Part shown: positions 48,321 through 57,154 of the stretch, piece by piece
Numbering within the stretch: the first letter of the stretch is position 1
How the letters are laid out: the number at the start of each line of letters is the position of its first letter
Assembly: GCA_951813015.1 (NCBI GenBank)
Contig: CATOTG010000001.1
Coordinates: 496,001 to 560,000 of the forward strand
DNA from: an uncultured Thermoanaerobaculia bacterium
Lineage (GTDB): Bacteria; Acidobacteriota; Thermoanaerobaculia; Multivoradales; Multivoraceae
Length of the DNA: 64,000 bases
Direction: 5' to 3'
The notes under the pieces: generated by a model
Database searches by the model: none
Told to the model about the DNA's origin: nothing
Seen by the model: only the letters and a program-made list of their open reading frames with translations
Translations under genes and position numbers: made by a program

Positions 48321-49304
48321 GTGCCGCTTTCCCGCCAGCGTTCGAGCTCCGGCGAACCGACCCAGCCGTTCCGCGGCATTGTCCGGGGGCTGCTCGTCCT
48401 CCTCCTGCTCGGTGCCGTGACCTTCGCGGTGCTCGGTCTTGTGGGCGACTTCGAGCAGATCAGCGCCTTGATCGGGAGCTTCGACGGCGGTGTTCTGGCC
48501 CTCGTGCTGCTCCTCTCCGTGGTCAACTACGGCCTGCGCTACCTGCGCTGGCAGTACTGCCTGCGCCGGCTCGACGTGCATCTGCCGGCGGGCCGCAGCC
48601 TGGCGATCTTTCTCGCCGGCTTCCTCCTCGCGGTCACGCCGGGCAAGGCGGGCGAACTGGCCAAGGCCTGGATGGCCCGCGAATTCGGGGCGAAGCGGGC
48701 GCGCCCCGTCGTCGCCGTGGTGGTCACCGAACGGCTGCTGGACGTGCTCGCCGTCCTGCTGCTCCTCGCATCGTCGGTGCTGGTATTCACCGGCCAGCGT
48801 TCCTTCGCGGCCCCTGTCGTCCTCGTCGCGGCGGCCGGCGTCGTCGCGGTGCTCTACCGACCCGTGGTCGACCGCCTGATCCCGCTGCTGGCGAAGACCC
48901 GGCTGGGCGCCGGGCGCGCGGCGGTGCTGATCGACATCCACCAGGCATTCAGCCGCCTGGTCGAGCCGCGAACGCTGCTGGTCGGCCTGGCGCTCACCAC
49001 CGCCGCCTGGACGGCCGAGGGCATCGGCTGCGCGCTCGTCGTTCGACACTACGAGCCCGCCGTCCCGATGCTGGCCTCGGTGTTCAACTACGCGGCTTCC
49101 AGCATGGCCGGCGCGATCTCCATGGTCCCCGGCGGCCTGCTGGCGGCCGAAGGTACCCTGGTCCTCCTGCTGGAGCGTCAGGGAGTCACCCTCGACGCCG
49201 CGATGGCCGCGACCGTGATCGTCCGCGCCGCGACCCTCGGGTTCGCGGTCGTCGTCGGTCTGCTGGCGCTGCCGTGGGTGCTGGCGCTGCTGCGCCGGCG
49301 CTGA
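48321..49304 (+). CDS. UPF0104/AglD2-like flippase-type membrane protein
   Basis: 327 residues from GTG 48321. Lysylphosphatidylglycerol-synthase transmembrane-region family (without the synthase domain), eight or so helices. Typical segments: NYGLRYLRWQYCLRRLDVHL, FLAGFLLAVTPGKAGELAKAWMA, RPVVAVVVTERLLDVLAVLLL, and the C-terminal FNYAASSMAGAISMVPGGLLAAEGTL. Such proteins are thought to move lipids across the membrane. The start lies at the end of the fourth repeat unit, so the repeat is the 5' leader of this gene. Confidence 0.85.
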   Translation: MPLSRQRSSSGEPTQPFRGIVRGLLVLLLLGAVTFAVLGLVGDFEQISALIGSFDGGVLALVLLLSVVNYGLRYLRWQYCLRRLDVHLPAGRSLAIFLAGFLLAVTPGKAGELAKAWMAREFGAKRARPVVAVVVTERLLDVLAVLLLLASSVLVFTGQRSFAAPVVLVAAAGVVAVLYRPVVDRLIPLLAKTRLGAGRAAVLIDIHQAFSRLVEPRTLLVGLALTTAAWTAEGIGCALVVRHYEPAVPMLASVFNYAASSMAGAISMVPGGLLAAEGTLVLLLERQGVTLDAAMAATVIVRAATLGFAVVVGLLALPWVLALLRRR

Positions 49305-49329
49305 CCGGAGGCCGGCGGGAACCCGGTTC

Positions 49330-50224
49330 CTACTGCGCCGGCGGACCGCCGACGTAGACGATCAGGAGAACGGTCAGGCCGTAGAGACCCATGTTGATCA
49401 GGAACGGGGGATCGAACAGCAGCAGCTCGGTCGGATTGCGCTGTTTCGGGTCTTCCGCCTGGTGGATCAGGTACAGGTAGCGAAAGATGCCGAACAGGAC
49501 GAAGGGAACCGTCCAGACCAGGCTGAAGGCGCCGAAGCGGGCGACCGTCTCGTCGGCCGTCGTGTACAGCGCGTAGGACAGCAAGGTCGAGGCGGTCACG
49601 ACGTTCATCATCTGGTCGAGGAACGTCCGGCTGTAGTGGTTCAGCACCGACCGCTGCTCCCCCGCCTCGCCGAGCAGGAGCACCAGCTCGTGCCGTCGCT
49701 TGGAGAACCCCAGAAAGAGGGCCAGGAAGACAGTGCACAGGACCAGCCAGGCGGAGACCGCGACTCCCACCGCGGCGGCGCCTGCCAGCACCCTGATCAC
49801 GTAGCCGCTCGACAGCACCATCACGTCGACGATCACGATTCGCTTCAACCACAGGCTGTAGCAGGCATTGACCACGAGGTACGCGGCAACGAGCTGGACC
49901 GTGCGGTCGTTCAACGACCAGGCCGCGCCCAGGGAAGCCGCCGCCAACCCCGCGCTGACGAGCGCCGCCGGCGCCGCGCCCAGGGCGCCCGACGCCACCG
50001 GACGCCGTTTCTTCGTCGGATGACGCCGGTCCTGCTCGCGGTCACGCAGATCGTTGAACAGGTAGACGGCGCTGGCCGCGGCGCAGAACGCGGTCAGCAC
50101 GACCGCTCCCCGCCCTTGCCGTGTCCAGGGCCATCAGGCCGCCGGCGAACGCGGCCGGCGCCAGAACGAACACGTTCTTGGTCCACTGAGCGGGTCGGAG
50201 CGAGCGGAGGACCGTGGCGATCAC
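49330..50224 (-). CDS. UbiA-family prenyltransferase, decaprenyl-phosphate phosphoribosyltransferase type (frameshifted)
   Basis: About 297 residues after correction. Starts GTG 50224 with VLRSLRPAQWTKNVFVLAPA, the diagnostic N-terminus of DPPR-synthase-like UbiA proteins. One extra G in the run at 50108-50111 shifts the frame; the second frame continues VYLFNDLRDREQDRRHPTKK (aspartate-rich motif NDLRDREQDRRHP), RPVASGALG, YSLWLKRIVIVDVMVLSSGY, FSKRRHEL and YHYSRTFLDQ-type NHYSRTFLDQMM. Eight to nine helices. The family transfers phosphoribose from PRPP to a polyprenyl phosphate. The first 100 bp are duplicated upstream. Confidence 0.83.
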
Positions 50225-50340
50225 GATGCGCTCCGATGCCGGCGAACGCGGCCGGCGCCAGAACGAACACGTTCCTGGTCCACTGGGCCAGGGCCGGAGC
50301 GAGCGGAGGACCGTGGCGAGCACGATGCGCTTTGATGCCG
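50141..50340 (-). repeat. 97-100 bp duplication of the 5' end of the UbiA-family gene
   Basis: GCCGGCGAACGCGGCCGGCG at 50141 and the following 85 bases (to the start codon area) recur from 50238, with a 3-bp indel. The upstream copy repeats the GTG start and the codons of LRSLRP but is then out of frame. Confidence 0.88.
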
Positions 50341-50381
50341 GCGTCCGGCGGATCCGTGCGGGATGCCCGCGAGCACGGGCT

Positions 50382-51695
50382 CTATCCCTTCCGGGGAACC
50401 GGAATCCCGAACTCGCGGAGCGTCCCCTCAAGCGTCGGGCGGCCGAGGCGTATCCGGTCGTCGGTCAGCAGGTAGGAGAAGAGGAAACCGCCACCCAGCA
50501 TGAGGATGCCGACGAGGAAGCAGTACATCACCGCACGGTCGGGGTAGACGTCCTTGAGGTAGCCCAGATAGACCGGGCCGAAGATCCCGGCGGCAGCCCA
50601 CGCCGTGAGCACGGCGCCGTAGATCGAGGACATCTTCTTCGAGCCGAACACATCGAGCACGAAGGGCGGCATCGTGGCGAACCCGCCGCCGAAGCAGAGC
50701 AGCACGTAGCAAACGAGCGCGGAGAAGACCCACGGATTCGTCTCCGTCATCAGAATGCCGAACACGACCATCTGACTGGCGAGAAGGATCCGGAACACCC
50801 TGACCCGCCCGAGACGATCCGACAGCAGGCCCCAGAGCAAGCGTCCGACGCCGTTGCACAGCGAACTGATCGCGATCAGGGTCGCGCCGTACCCGGCGAG
50901 CGTCGCCGGCTCGAGCGATGGGTCGGAGAGTCCCCAGACCTCCTGCAGCAACTCGGACTGGAAACTGATCACGGTGATCCCGGCCGCAATGTTGAAGAAG
51001 AACACGATCCACATGAAGACGAACTGCTGGGATCCCAGGTACGTCCTGACCGCCGTCGATTCGTCCGACACCGGCGCCGCCCCGGAAGGCCCGGCGACCA
51101 CGGTCTGCAGCGTCGCCGGGGCGGGTGGATCGCTCAGCAACAGGCTGCAGGGGATCAGCAGGCAAGCGAAGATGATGCCCAGCCACAGGAAGACCTGGGA
51201 CAGGTCTTCGCCGGTGCGGACGACGAGCACGGGCGCGAGGCCCTTGCTCAGCAGGAACGCCCCGACGCCGAAGCCCATCACGACGATGCCGGTGACGAGC
51301 CCCTTGCGTTCCGGGAACCACTTCGCGACCGTCGCCACCGGCGTCACGTAGCCCAGCCCGATGCCGGCGCCGCCGATCACCCCGTAGCCCAGGTAGAAGA
51401 GGGGCAACATGTCCAGCGTCAGGGCGCCCGCGGCGATGACGTAGCCGCCCGAGAACAGGACGCTGCCGATCACCGCCAGCTTCCTCGGTCCGAACCGCGG
51501 CAGCACCTGTCCGGCCCACGCCGCCGATACGCCGAGGGTGAAGATCGTGATGCTGAATGCCCAGGCCGTCTGGGAGAACGTCCAACCGGCCTGACGCACC
51601 AGCATGGTCTGGAAGAAGCTCCAGGCGTAGACCGTTCCGAAGCACAACTGCAGCGTCGTGCAGACCAGGGCGATGACCGTTCTCGGTACCTGCAC
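50382..51695 (-). CDS. OFA-family MFS transporter (oxalate/formate antiporter-like)
   Basis: 437 residues from GTG 51695; an upstream ATG would overlap the preceding gene. Twelve helices. OFA features: N-terminal CTTLQLCFGTVYAWSFFQTM, GYGVIGGAGIGLGYVTPVAT then KWFPERKGLVTGIVVMGFG (the RG(L/F) loop), and NGVGRLLWGLLSDRLGR between helices 8 and 9. The family exchanges small carboxylates such as oxalate, formate, lactate or pyruvate. It follows a sensor and binding-protein gene pair on the same strand, so may belong with them. Confidence 0.88.
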   Translation of the reverse strand: MQVPRTVIALVCTTLQLCFGTVYAWSFFQTMLVRQAGWTFSQTAWAFSITIFTLGVSAAWAGQVLPRFGPRKLAVIGSVLFSGGYVIAAGALTLDMLPLFYLGYGVIGGAGIGLGYVTPVATVAKWFPERKGLVTGIVVMGFGVGAFLLSKGLAPVLVVRTGEDLSQVFLWLGIIFACLLIPCSLLLSDPPAPATLQTVVAGPSGAAPVSDESTAVRTYLGSQQFVFMWIVFFFNIAAGITVISFQSELLQEVWGLSDPSLEPATLAGYGATLIAISSLCNGVGRLLWGLLSDRLGRVRVFRILLASQMVVFGILMTETNPWVFSALVCYVLLCFGGGFATMPPFVLDVFGSKKMSSIYGAVLTAWAAAGIFGPVYLGYLKDVYPDRAVMYCFLVGILMLGGGFLFSYLLTDDRIRLGRPTLEGTLREFGIPVPRKG

Positions 51696-51702
51696 GCCGA
51701 CC

Positions 51703-52443
51703 CTACTCCTGAGAGGTGACGCCCGGCGCCGAGCCCCGCCCCGTCCCTTGCCGCGCGACGTGAAGGAACAGACGGGCGAGGTGTCCCGCCTCGTCGTCCC
51801 GGGCCAGGATCTCACGCTCCGCCAGGTCGTCTCTCTCCCCGTCCCTGGCCAGGTCCACCGCGTAGGCGAGGAGTTCGGCCAGCGGTTTCGCCGCCAGGTT
51901 GACGAACCAGATCGAAGTCAGTACGCCGAGAACGAGGATGACGCAGATCAGGTAGACCTGCTGTCCGATCGCCCGCTGGATCTTGAGCGCCACGACGTCC
52001 AGGTCCATGCCCACATGCACCGTACCGGCGACGCCGGCCAAGATCGGGCTGCCGACTTCGATGAAGTCGCCCATGCCGGGCAAGCTCCGCTCGACCGGCT
52101 CGGTACTGCTGTGGTCGCTGGCGAGGATTTCCTCGGGAATGCCGGGAACGAACGTGTGCGCCAGAAACTCGCCCGTCTCGCTCGTGATGTAGATGTACCG
52201 GATGCCCTGAACCGCGAGAAACTGATCGACCAGCGACTGAAGCGTCGCGAGATTCTGGTTCAGGAGAATGCCGGCGCTCGAGTCCGCGATCGTCTTGGCG
52301 ATGTTCTGGGCGTTGATTTCATACTCCGCCGACAACTCGGTATCGACGGTGTAGATGCAGAGGACCGAGGTCGACAGGACAATCACGCCGAAGACAGCGA
52401 AGATGCCGAACCTCGTCCACTTGAACAGCCTGCGGATTCTCAT
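51703..52443 (-). CDS. Membrane sensor with periplasmic domain and HAMP, no output domain
   Basis: 246 residues from ATG 52443. Helix 1 (FGIFAVFGVIVLSTSVLCIY), a periplasmic domain of about 120 residues with a PAS/Cache-like pattern (VQGIRYIYITSETGEFLAHT, GTVHVGMDLDVVALKI), helix 2 (VYLICVILVLGVLTSIWFV), then a HAMP linker (NLAAKPLAELLAYAVDLARD, then DEAGHLARLFLHV) and only about ten further residues. There is no kinase, cyclase or methyl-accepting domain. It overlaps or abuts the binding-protein gene upstream, suggesting that the two proteins form one receptor that signals to a kinase encoded elsewhere. Confidence 0.75.
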   Translation of the reverse strand: MRIRRLFKWTRFGIFAVFGVIVLSTSVLCIYTVDTELSAEYEINAQNIAKTIADSSAGILLNQNLATLQSLVDQFLAVQGIRYIYITSETGEFLAHTFVPGIPEEILASDHSSTEPVERSLPGMGDFIEVGSPILAGVAGTVHVGMDLDVVALKIQRAIGQQVYLICVILVLGVLTSIWFVNLAAKPLAELLAYAVDLARDGERDDLAEREILARDDEAGHLARLFLHVARQGTGRGSAPGVTSQE

Positions 52444-52459
52444 TTGTCGAGAACCGATC

Positions 52460-53836
52460 TCACGCGAACCGGGCGCCCCAGTCGTCAAGCGGCACGAACC
52501 GGCCGTTGTCAACGACGGTGTGGTACACGCGCTGCAGTCCCTGCCTCCGGTCGGGCCCGAACGAGACCTGCTCGCTGATTCCAAGATCGAAGTCGCGAAT
52601 CGAGAACACCGCCTCCTCCAACCCGGCGCGATCCGGGTTCGGTCCCAGGCGCCGGAGGATCTCCGCCAGCAGCTTCGCGTTCAGGAACCCCTCGAGACTG
52701 CCGAAGCTGTGCGGGAAGGGCGTGTACTCCTCCTGGATCAACTCTTCAGGGACCTTGGGGTCGTGCCGGGCCATCAACTCGCGGTACTCCCTCACCGCCG
52801 GAATCGAGGTGTCCTCGTAGCTCGGAACGACCTGGGAGTTGATCAGCAGCCGGGTGTACTTCTCACTGTCCAGGCGGCCTTCGACCAGAAGCTTGAGCAG
52901 GTTCTCGCTGCCCACGAAGGACAGGTTGGCAATCGGAACGTTCAGTCCCAGGTCCACCGCGTCACGCGCGAAGCCGGCGCAGGCCGCGTAGGCCCCGACG
53001 CAGATCACCGCATCCGGCGAGACGCCCTGCAGGATCTCAACCTGCTTGCGCATGCTGCCGGTGAACTTCTCGCCCCGGCTGTAGGTCGCCTCGCCGGCGA
53101 GCTTCTCGCCGTGCTTCGCCAGGGCCGCCCGGACCCCCGCCCAGCCGCTGCGTCCGTACGCGTCGATCTGGTAGAAGACCGCAATCCGCCGCTTGCCGAT
53201 GCGCACCAGGTTGTCGACGAGGCCCGCCGTCTCCTGGTTGTACGAAGCCCGCAGGTTGAAGGCGAAGTCGCCGTAGGGCGGCTCGCGCTGCGGTTGGGCG
53301 CCGGTAAAGGGGAAGAACAGGAAGATGCTCTCGTTCTGGAACTTCTTGAGGATCGGCAGCACCCGGGTGACGGTCGGCGTCCCCACGTAGCCGAAGAGAA
53401 GGAAGACCTTGTCCTCCAGCATGAGCCGCATCGTGTTCTGAACGCACGGGTCCGGCTGGTACCCGTCGTCGTAGAGCTTCAGGGTGAGCCTGCGGCCCTC
53501 GATGCCGCCGTTGTCGTTCACGTGGTTGAAGTACGCCGTCGCACCCCGGTAGAGCTCGGCGCCCAGACCCCGCGACGGCCCCGAGAAGGCGGCGGACACG
53601 CCGAGGACGATCTCGTCCCCGGTGGCGCCCGCGCCCTGAGTACGGCCCTGCGCCTCGGCTTCCGAGTCGCCCGATTCCTGGCCACCCCCGGCGCCGCCGG
53701 CGCCGAGCGAAGACGCCGTCCACGGCGCCACGAGCAGCGCCGCAAGGCCGCCGCGCATGAGTGACTTTCTGGTGACCGGTGGCCCCCAGTCTTCGCTGCC
53801 GACGCTGTCCTGTCCGAAACTTCCTTCCATGCTCAT
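52460..53836 (-). CDS. Periplasmic amide/branched-chain-amino-acid-type binding protein (Peripla_BP_6)
   Basis: 458 residues from ATG 53836 with AAGGAGG at short spacing. The N-terminus contains TRKSLMRGGLAALLVAPW, close to a twin-arginine signal (Lys for one Arg). The mature part is a type I two-lobe binding fold: EIVLGVSAAFSGPSRGLGAE, AYFNHVNDNGGIEGRRLTLK, LLFGYVGTPTVTRVLPIL, DAYGRSGWAGVRAALAKHG and VICVGAYAACAGFARDA. This is the LivJ/AmiC family. No ABC permease or ATPase gene is nearby; the next gene is a HAMP sensor, so a receptor role is more likely than uptake. Confidence 0.87.
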   Translation of the reverse strand: MSMEGSFGQDSVGSEDWGPPVTRKSLMRGGLAALLVAPWTASSLGAGGAGGGQESGDSEAEAQGRTQGAGATGDEIVLGVSAAFSGPSRGLGAELYRGATAYFNHVNDNGGIEGRRLTLKLYDDGYQPDPCVQNTMRLMLEDKVFLLFGYVGTPTVTRVLPILKKFQNESIFLFFPFTGAQPQREPPYGDFAFNLRASYNQETAGLVDNLVRIGKRRIAVFYQIDAYGRSGWAGVRAALAKHGEKLAGEATYSRGEKFTGSMRKQVEILQGVSPDAVICVGAYAACAGFARDAVDLGLNVPIANLSFVGSENLLKLLVEGRLDSEKYTRLLINSQVVPSYEDTSIPAVREYRELMARHDPKVPEELIQEEYTPFPHSFGSLEGFLNAKLLAEILRRLGPNPDRAGLEEAVFSIRDFDLGISEQVSFGPDRRQGLQRVYHTVVDNGRFVPLDDWGARFA

Positions 53837-54194
53837 CGTCCCTCCTTGAGACAAACACTATAACCCTCTACCAGCGCGGGGCTTCGGGCTCGTCAGCCCG
53901 CAGCCGAGTCAGGCGGCACTCGTTCAGGCCATGCCTCCCGTCCCGCATCGGGCCAATTCCTGTGTCCAACGACGCGCACCCCGGAGGCGGTTCGCGCCTT
54001 GCGCGGGAAAGGCTACACGGGTTGCTCCTCGGTCAACGACAGGCACCAAGGGCACCGCGCCGCTTCGGCTCGTTTCGGACTGCTTCCTGCAGGTCTCAAA
54101 ACAGGCCGCAGCCCGGTTCGCCGACCTTGAAGACGCGGGCGACGGTTCGGCCGGCGGGAGCCGGGACCCTCGCCGCAGCCTGAGAACTACCCCA
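53837..54194. other. 358-bp gene-free region with promoter of the binding-protein gene
   Basis: TATAGT on the minus strand at 53857-53862 lies about 20 bp before the ATG and is a likely -10. The rest (to the end of the PDZ gene) has no recognisable gene or RNA. Some short inverted repeats (GGGCT...AGCCC near 53887) are visible. Confidence 0.5.
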
Positions 54195-54638
54195 TCAGGC
54201 TGGTGGAACACCAACCTCCAGAACAGAATCGGCGCAACGAAGCGCTGCCTCGTTTCGTGCCGCCAAGCCTTCTGGCTGCTCCGTGGGTACTACAACCACG
54301 CGACGAGGATCACCCTCTCTCAGGAACACCAGCTCGACAGGCGATCCGATTTTGCCGTCTTGACGCAACAAGTCCAAGGCTTGGCGGTGTGAGGCGAAAC
54401 GCGTCTGGGTGCCCGAGACCTCTGTCAGTACATCTCCCACGCCGATGCCTGCTGTCTCGGCCGGGCTACCCGGCACGATATCCACGACACTCAGTAACCC
54501 TGAGCCCAAAGCGACCTCGAAGCTGAAGCCGAAGTAGCCCGGCTCCTCGTGTCTCTCAACGACAGTTTGTTCGGCGCAGCCAAGTGCCCATGCGAGACAC
54601 ACGTATAGTGGCACGGTGTACCGGGAGTTTCTCGACAC
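54195..54638 (-). CDS. PDZ-domain lipoprotein
   Basis: 147 residues. Lipoprotein signal ending LAWALGC|AE. The single domain is a PDZ fold: GYFGFSFEVALGSGLLSVVD, VPGSPAETAGIGVGDVLTEV, SHRQALDLLRQDGKIGSPVE and VFLREGDPRRVVVVP. No protease domain is attached. It lies 15 bp downstream of the large secreted protein gene, so the pair is likely co-transcribed. Function unknown; may scaffold or bind C-termini in the periplasm. Confidence 0.78.
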   Translation of the reverse strand: MSRNSRYTVPLYVCLAWALGCAEQTVVERHEEPGYFGFSFEVALGSGLLSVVDIVPGSPAETAGIGVGDVLTEVSGTQTRFASHRQALDLLRQDGKIGSPVELVFLREGDPRRVVVVPTEQPEGLAARNEAALRCADSVLEVGVPPA

Positions 54639-54653
54639 CCTTCCCTCCCCTTC

Positions 54654-56964
54654 CTACTTCGCCTGAGTCTCGGCCCACGGTGTGACGACAGCGGACCTGC
54701 ATGCTCCGCCATCGGGTGGACACCACAGCCACCGGCCGGGGGCCAAGCCTCGGATGATCGCTTCCTCTCCCTCCACCACCACGGCGTGGCTGGCCAAGCG
54801 GCGCAGTCGAACCAACTCGATCCAGGCTCCCGACTCGGCGACGAGTCGGCCGCCCAGAGACCACGGCACCTTGAGGTCGCCACGATCCCGACGCAGCTCC
54901 AGAAGGATCACGTCTTCAGGATAAGCATGGCGTACGCCAATCGCGCCAAAGTCGTCCGCCCAGATGAAGGCGTCCACGGTCGAGATCGGAGATGGCAACC
55001 AGAAGGTCGCCTGCCCATCCACAGGCAACGGTGACGCGCCGTCCCAGGTCGTGCCGGATCGGACCCATAGGGCTGCACTGGCCACCGGCGCGCCTCCAGA
55101 CCGAACAGCGACACGAATCGGCTGCTGTTCCCTGAGCAACAACCTGATCTCGGCGGGTTCTCCCGTTCCCGTCAGGTGGAACCGGACGTTGCCGACAGCG
55201 CGTACGCGATCCGTGCGCTCCTCCTCGGCGAACGCCAGGTATTCGCCCTCAGGCAAACCCTCCAGCGCGAAAGTCCCGGACTCGTCGGAACTCGTACTCC
55301 CGGGCCCGAGTCCAAGTGCCCCCTTGCGGAAAGTCTCCTCGGCGCGCCGGACCGTGACCGACGCCCCCGGAACCCCCCGAAGGTCCGCGCCTTCCGCAAC
55401 GACAACATGGCCCTGCACAACGCCATCCGGAAGGTCGAGATCGATCCGCGCAACACCGTCGTCACCCGCCTTCACTTCGACAAAGCCAATGGCTTCAAAG
55501 GTCTTCTCGTCAAACCCGGCCCAGCCTCGCTCCCAAGAGCCCGTGCAGGGGTCGCACTGCGGAGCGGCGGTAAGCTCCACGTACCAATCGCTCTCGCGTG
55601 GCAAGTGCCCCCGGAAGACTCCGTCATCGCGACTTCTCATCGCGACACGTTCGGCGCCGGAGCGCCCGCCAAACCAGAGCAGAACGTCCTCCAGCCGATC
55701 CCGGCCACGACGGACGACCCCTTCAACCGGCACCAGGTCGAGGTCCAGGACGACATGGTCCATGCCGATCAAGCGGACCAGCTCGTCGCGGTAGCGGTCA
55801 CCTCGTCCACTCGAGACCCCAAGCAGGTAGTCACCCTCCGGCAGACCACGCCAGACAAACAGGCCGCCGTCCGATAGCTCCGGATCGGACTGACGCCCAT
55901 ACCGGACTATCTGATCCTGCTCGTTCAGCTCCACGTTGGTGGCGGACACCGCAAGATCCGTCACCACGGCGCCACTGCTGCTCCGCAACTCGACCGTCAA
56001 GCGATTCGACGCCGAACCCTGAAGCTCACCCAGGTCGATCCAGTCCCCCGGATTCTCCACGTGAACTGGCCATCCATCCAGAGGAGATCCGACGAGTCTC
56101 AAGTCGAATCGGCCGGGAGAGACACCCTCCAACTCGAAGAAGCCCGTCTCGTCGGTCCAGGCGGCAGGAGAAATGCGCCCGTCCGTAGCGGCCAGAAAGA
56201 CACGCTCCTCCGATGCGCCTGCCAACCGGCCCGTCACGGTCGCACCGAGCGCCGGCTCGTCCACGTCGTAGACCAAATCACCCAAGTCGTTCGGGACCGT
56301 TGTCGTCCACGCCTGCAACGGGCCCAGCCCGATGCGCAGGTGCGCCGTTTGCCCGGCGGCGAAGGGACAGGTGACAATGAACTCGAAGTTGTCGCCTTTC
56401 CACTCACCAGCGCACGGACCGCGGTAGAGGCCGGGCGCCAACGCCCTTCCGCCCACAGCGGCCCTTGGCTGCCGATCTCGCCAGCTCGGCGACGAGGCGG
56501 CGACGCGATCAACGGGAGACCACACGCGACCGACAATGTGGAGGCTCTCGTCACCGAGGCGTTCGACAGCCCGGTCCGAACTGCGGATCCGCAAGACGAT
56601 CTTGCGCTCCGGAACCAGGAGAAACGGCTTCAGGTCGGTGTTCCCTGGCGCCAGGTAGACCGATGGAGACCAAGCGCCAGCGACCATTGCCCGAACCGAC
56701 CACACCCCGCTCAGAAGCAGGAACGTCGACCTGGAATCCGTCCAGGGCCACCTCGTAGGGACGACTCCAGCCAGCGATCTCCTGGCGGGTAATCGGGTCG
56801 AGAATCTGGAACGTGGCAGACCGCGCCACCGCGAACTCCGTCCTGTCTTCCGGCCCGACGACCCGCAACTCCAACGGGACTCGCTCTTCAGCCTGTACCG
56901 ACAACGGAACCAGACAGACTGCTCCGACAAGGGCGACTCTGTCCAACAGGCTTGGGGCGTACAC
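54654..56964 (-). CDS. Large secreted protein with carboxypeptidase-regulatory-like domains (frameshifted)
   Basis: About 769 residues after correction. GTG 56964 begins a signal peptide (LLDRVALVGAVCLVPLSVQA). The first frame runs to about 56660, where an extra base in CC/GG shifts it; the second frame continues YLAPGNTDLKPFLLVPERKI to the end. The body contains repeated beta-sandwich units of the carboxypeptidase-regulatory/SpaA type (TDETGFFELEGVSPGRFDLR; GGLFVWRGLPEGDYLLGVSS; SDESGTFALEGLPEGEYLAF), plus an internal GSWERGWAGFDEKTFEAIGF segment. No catalytic domain is seen. Exported structural or adhesive role is inferred. Confidence 0.7.
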
Positions 56965-57154
56965 TTGCTTCGCTGCGTCCTGCGGCGCAGGCCTGCATGG
57001 AACGAACACACATCCGCGACTTCGCTGCCCTAAGGGGCCAGGACTCCATGAACCAACGCCGCGACAGACCAACGCCGCCAGGAAACCCGCCGCCTGTTCC
57101 GAGCGCGCCAGCAGAGCGGCGCCGCCGCCGGCCCTGGCCGGGCCGCCTTCCGGC

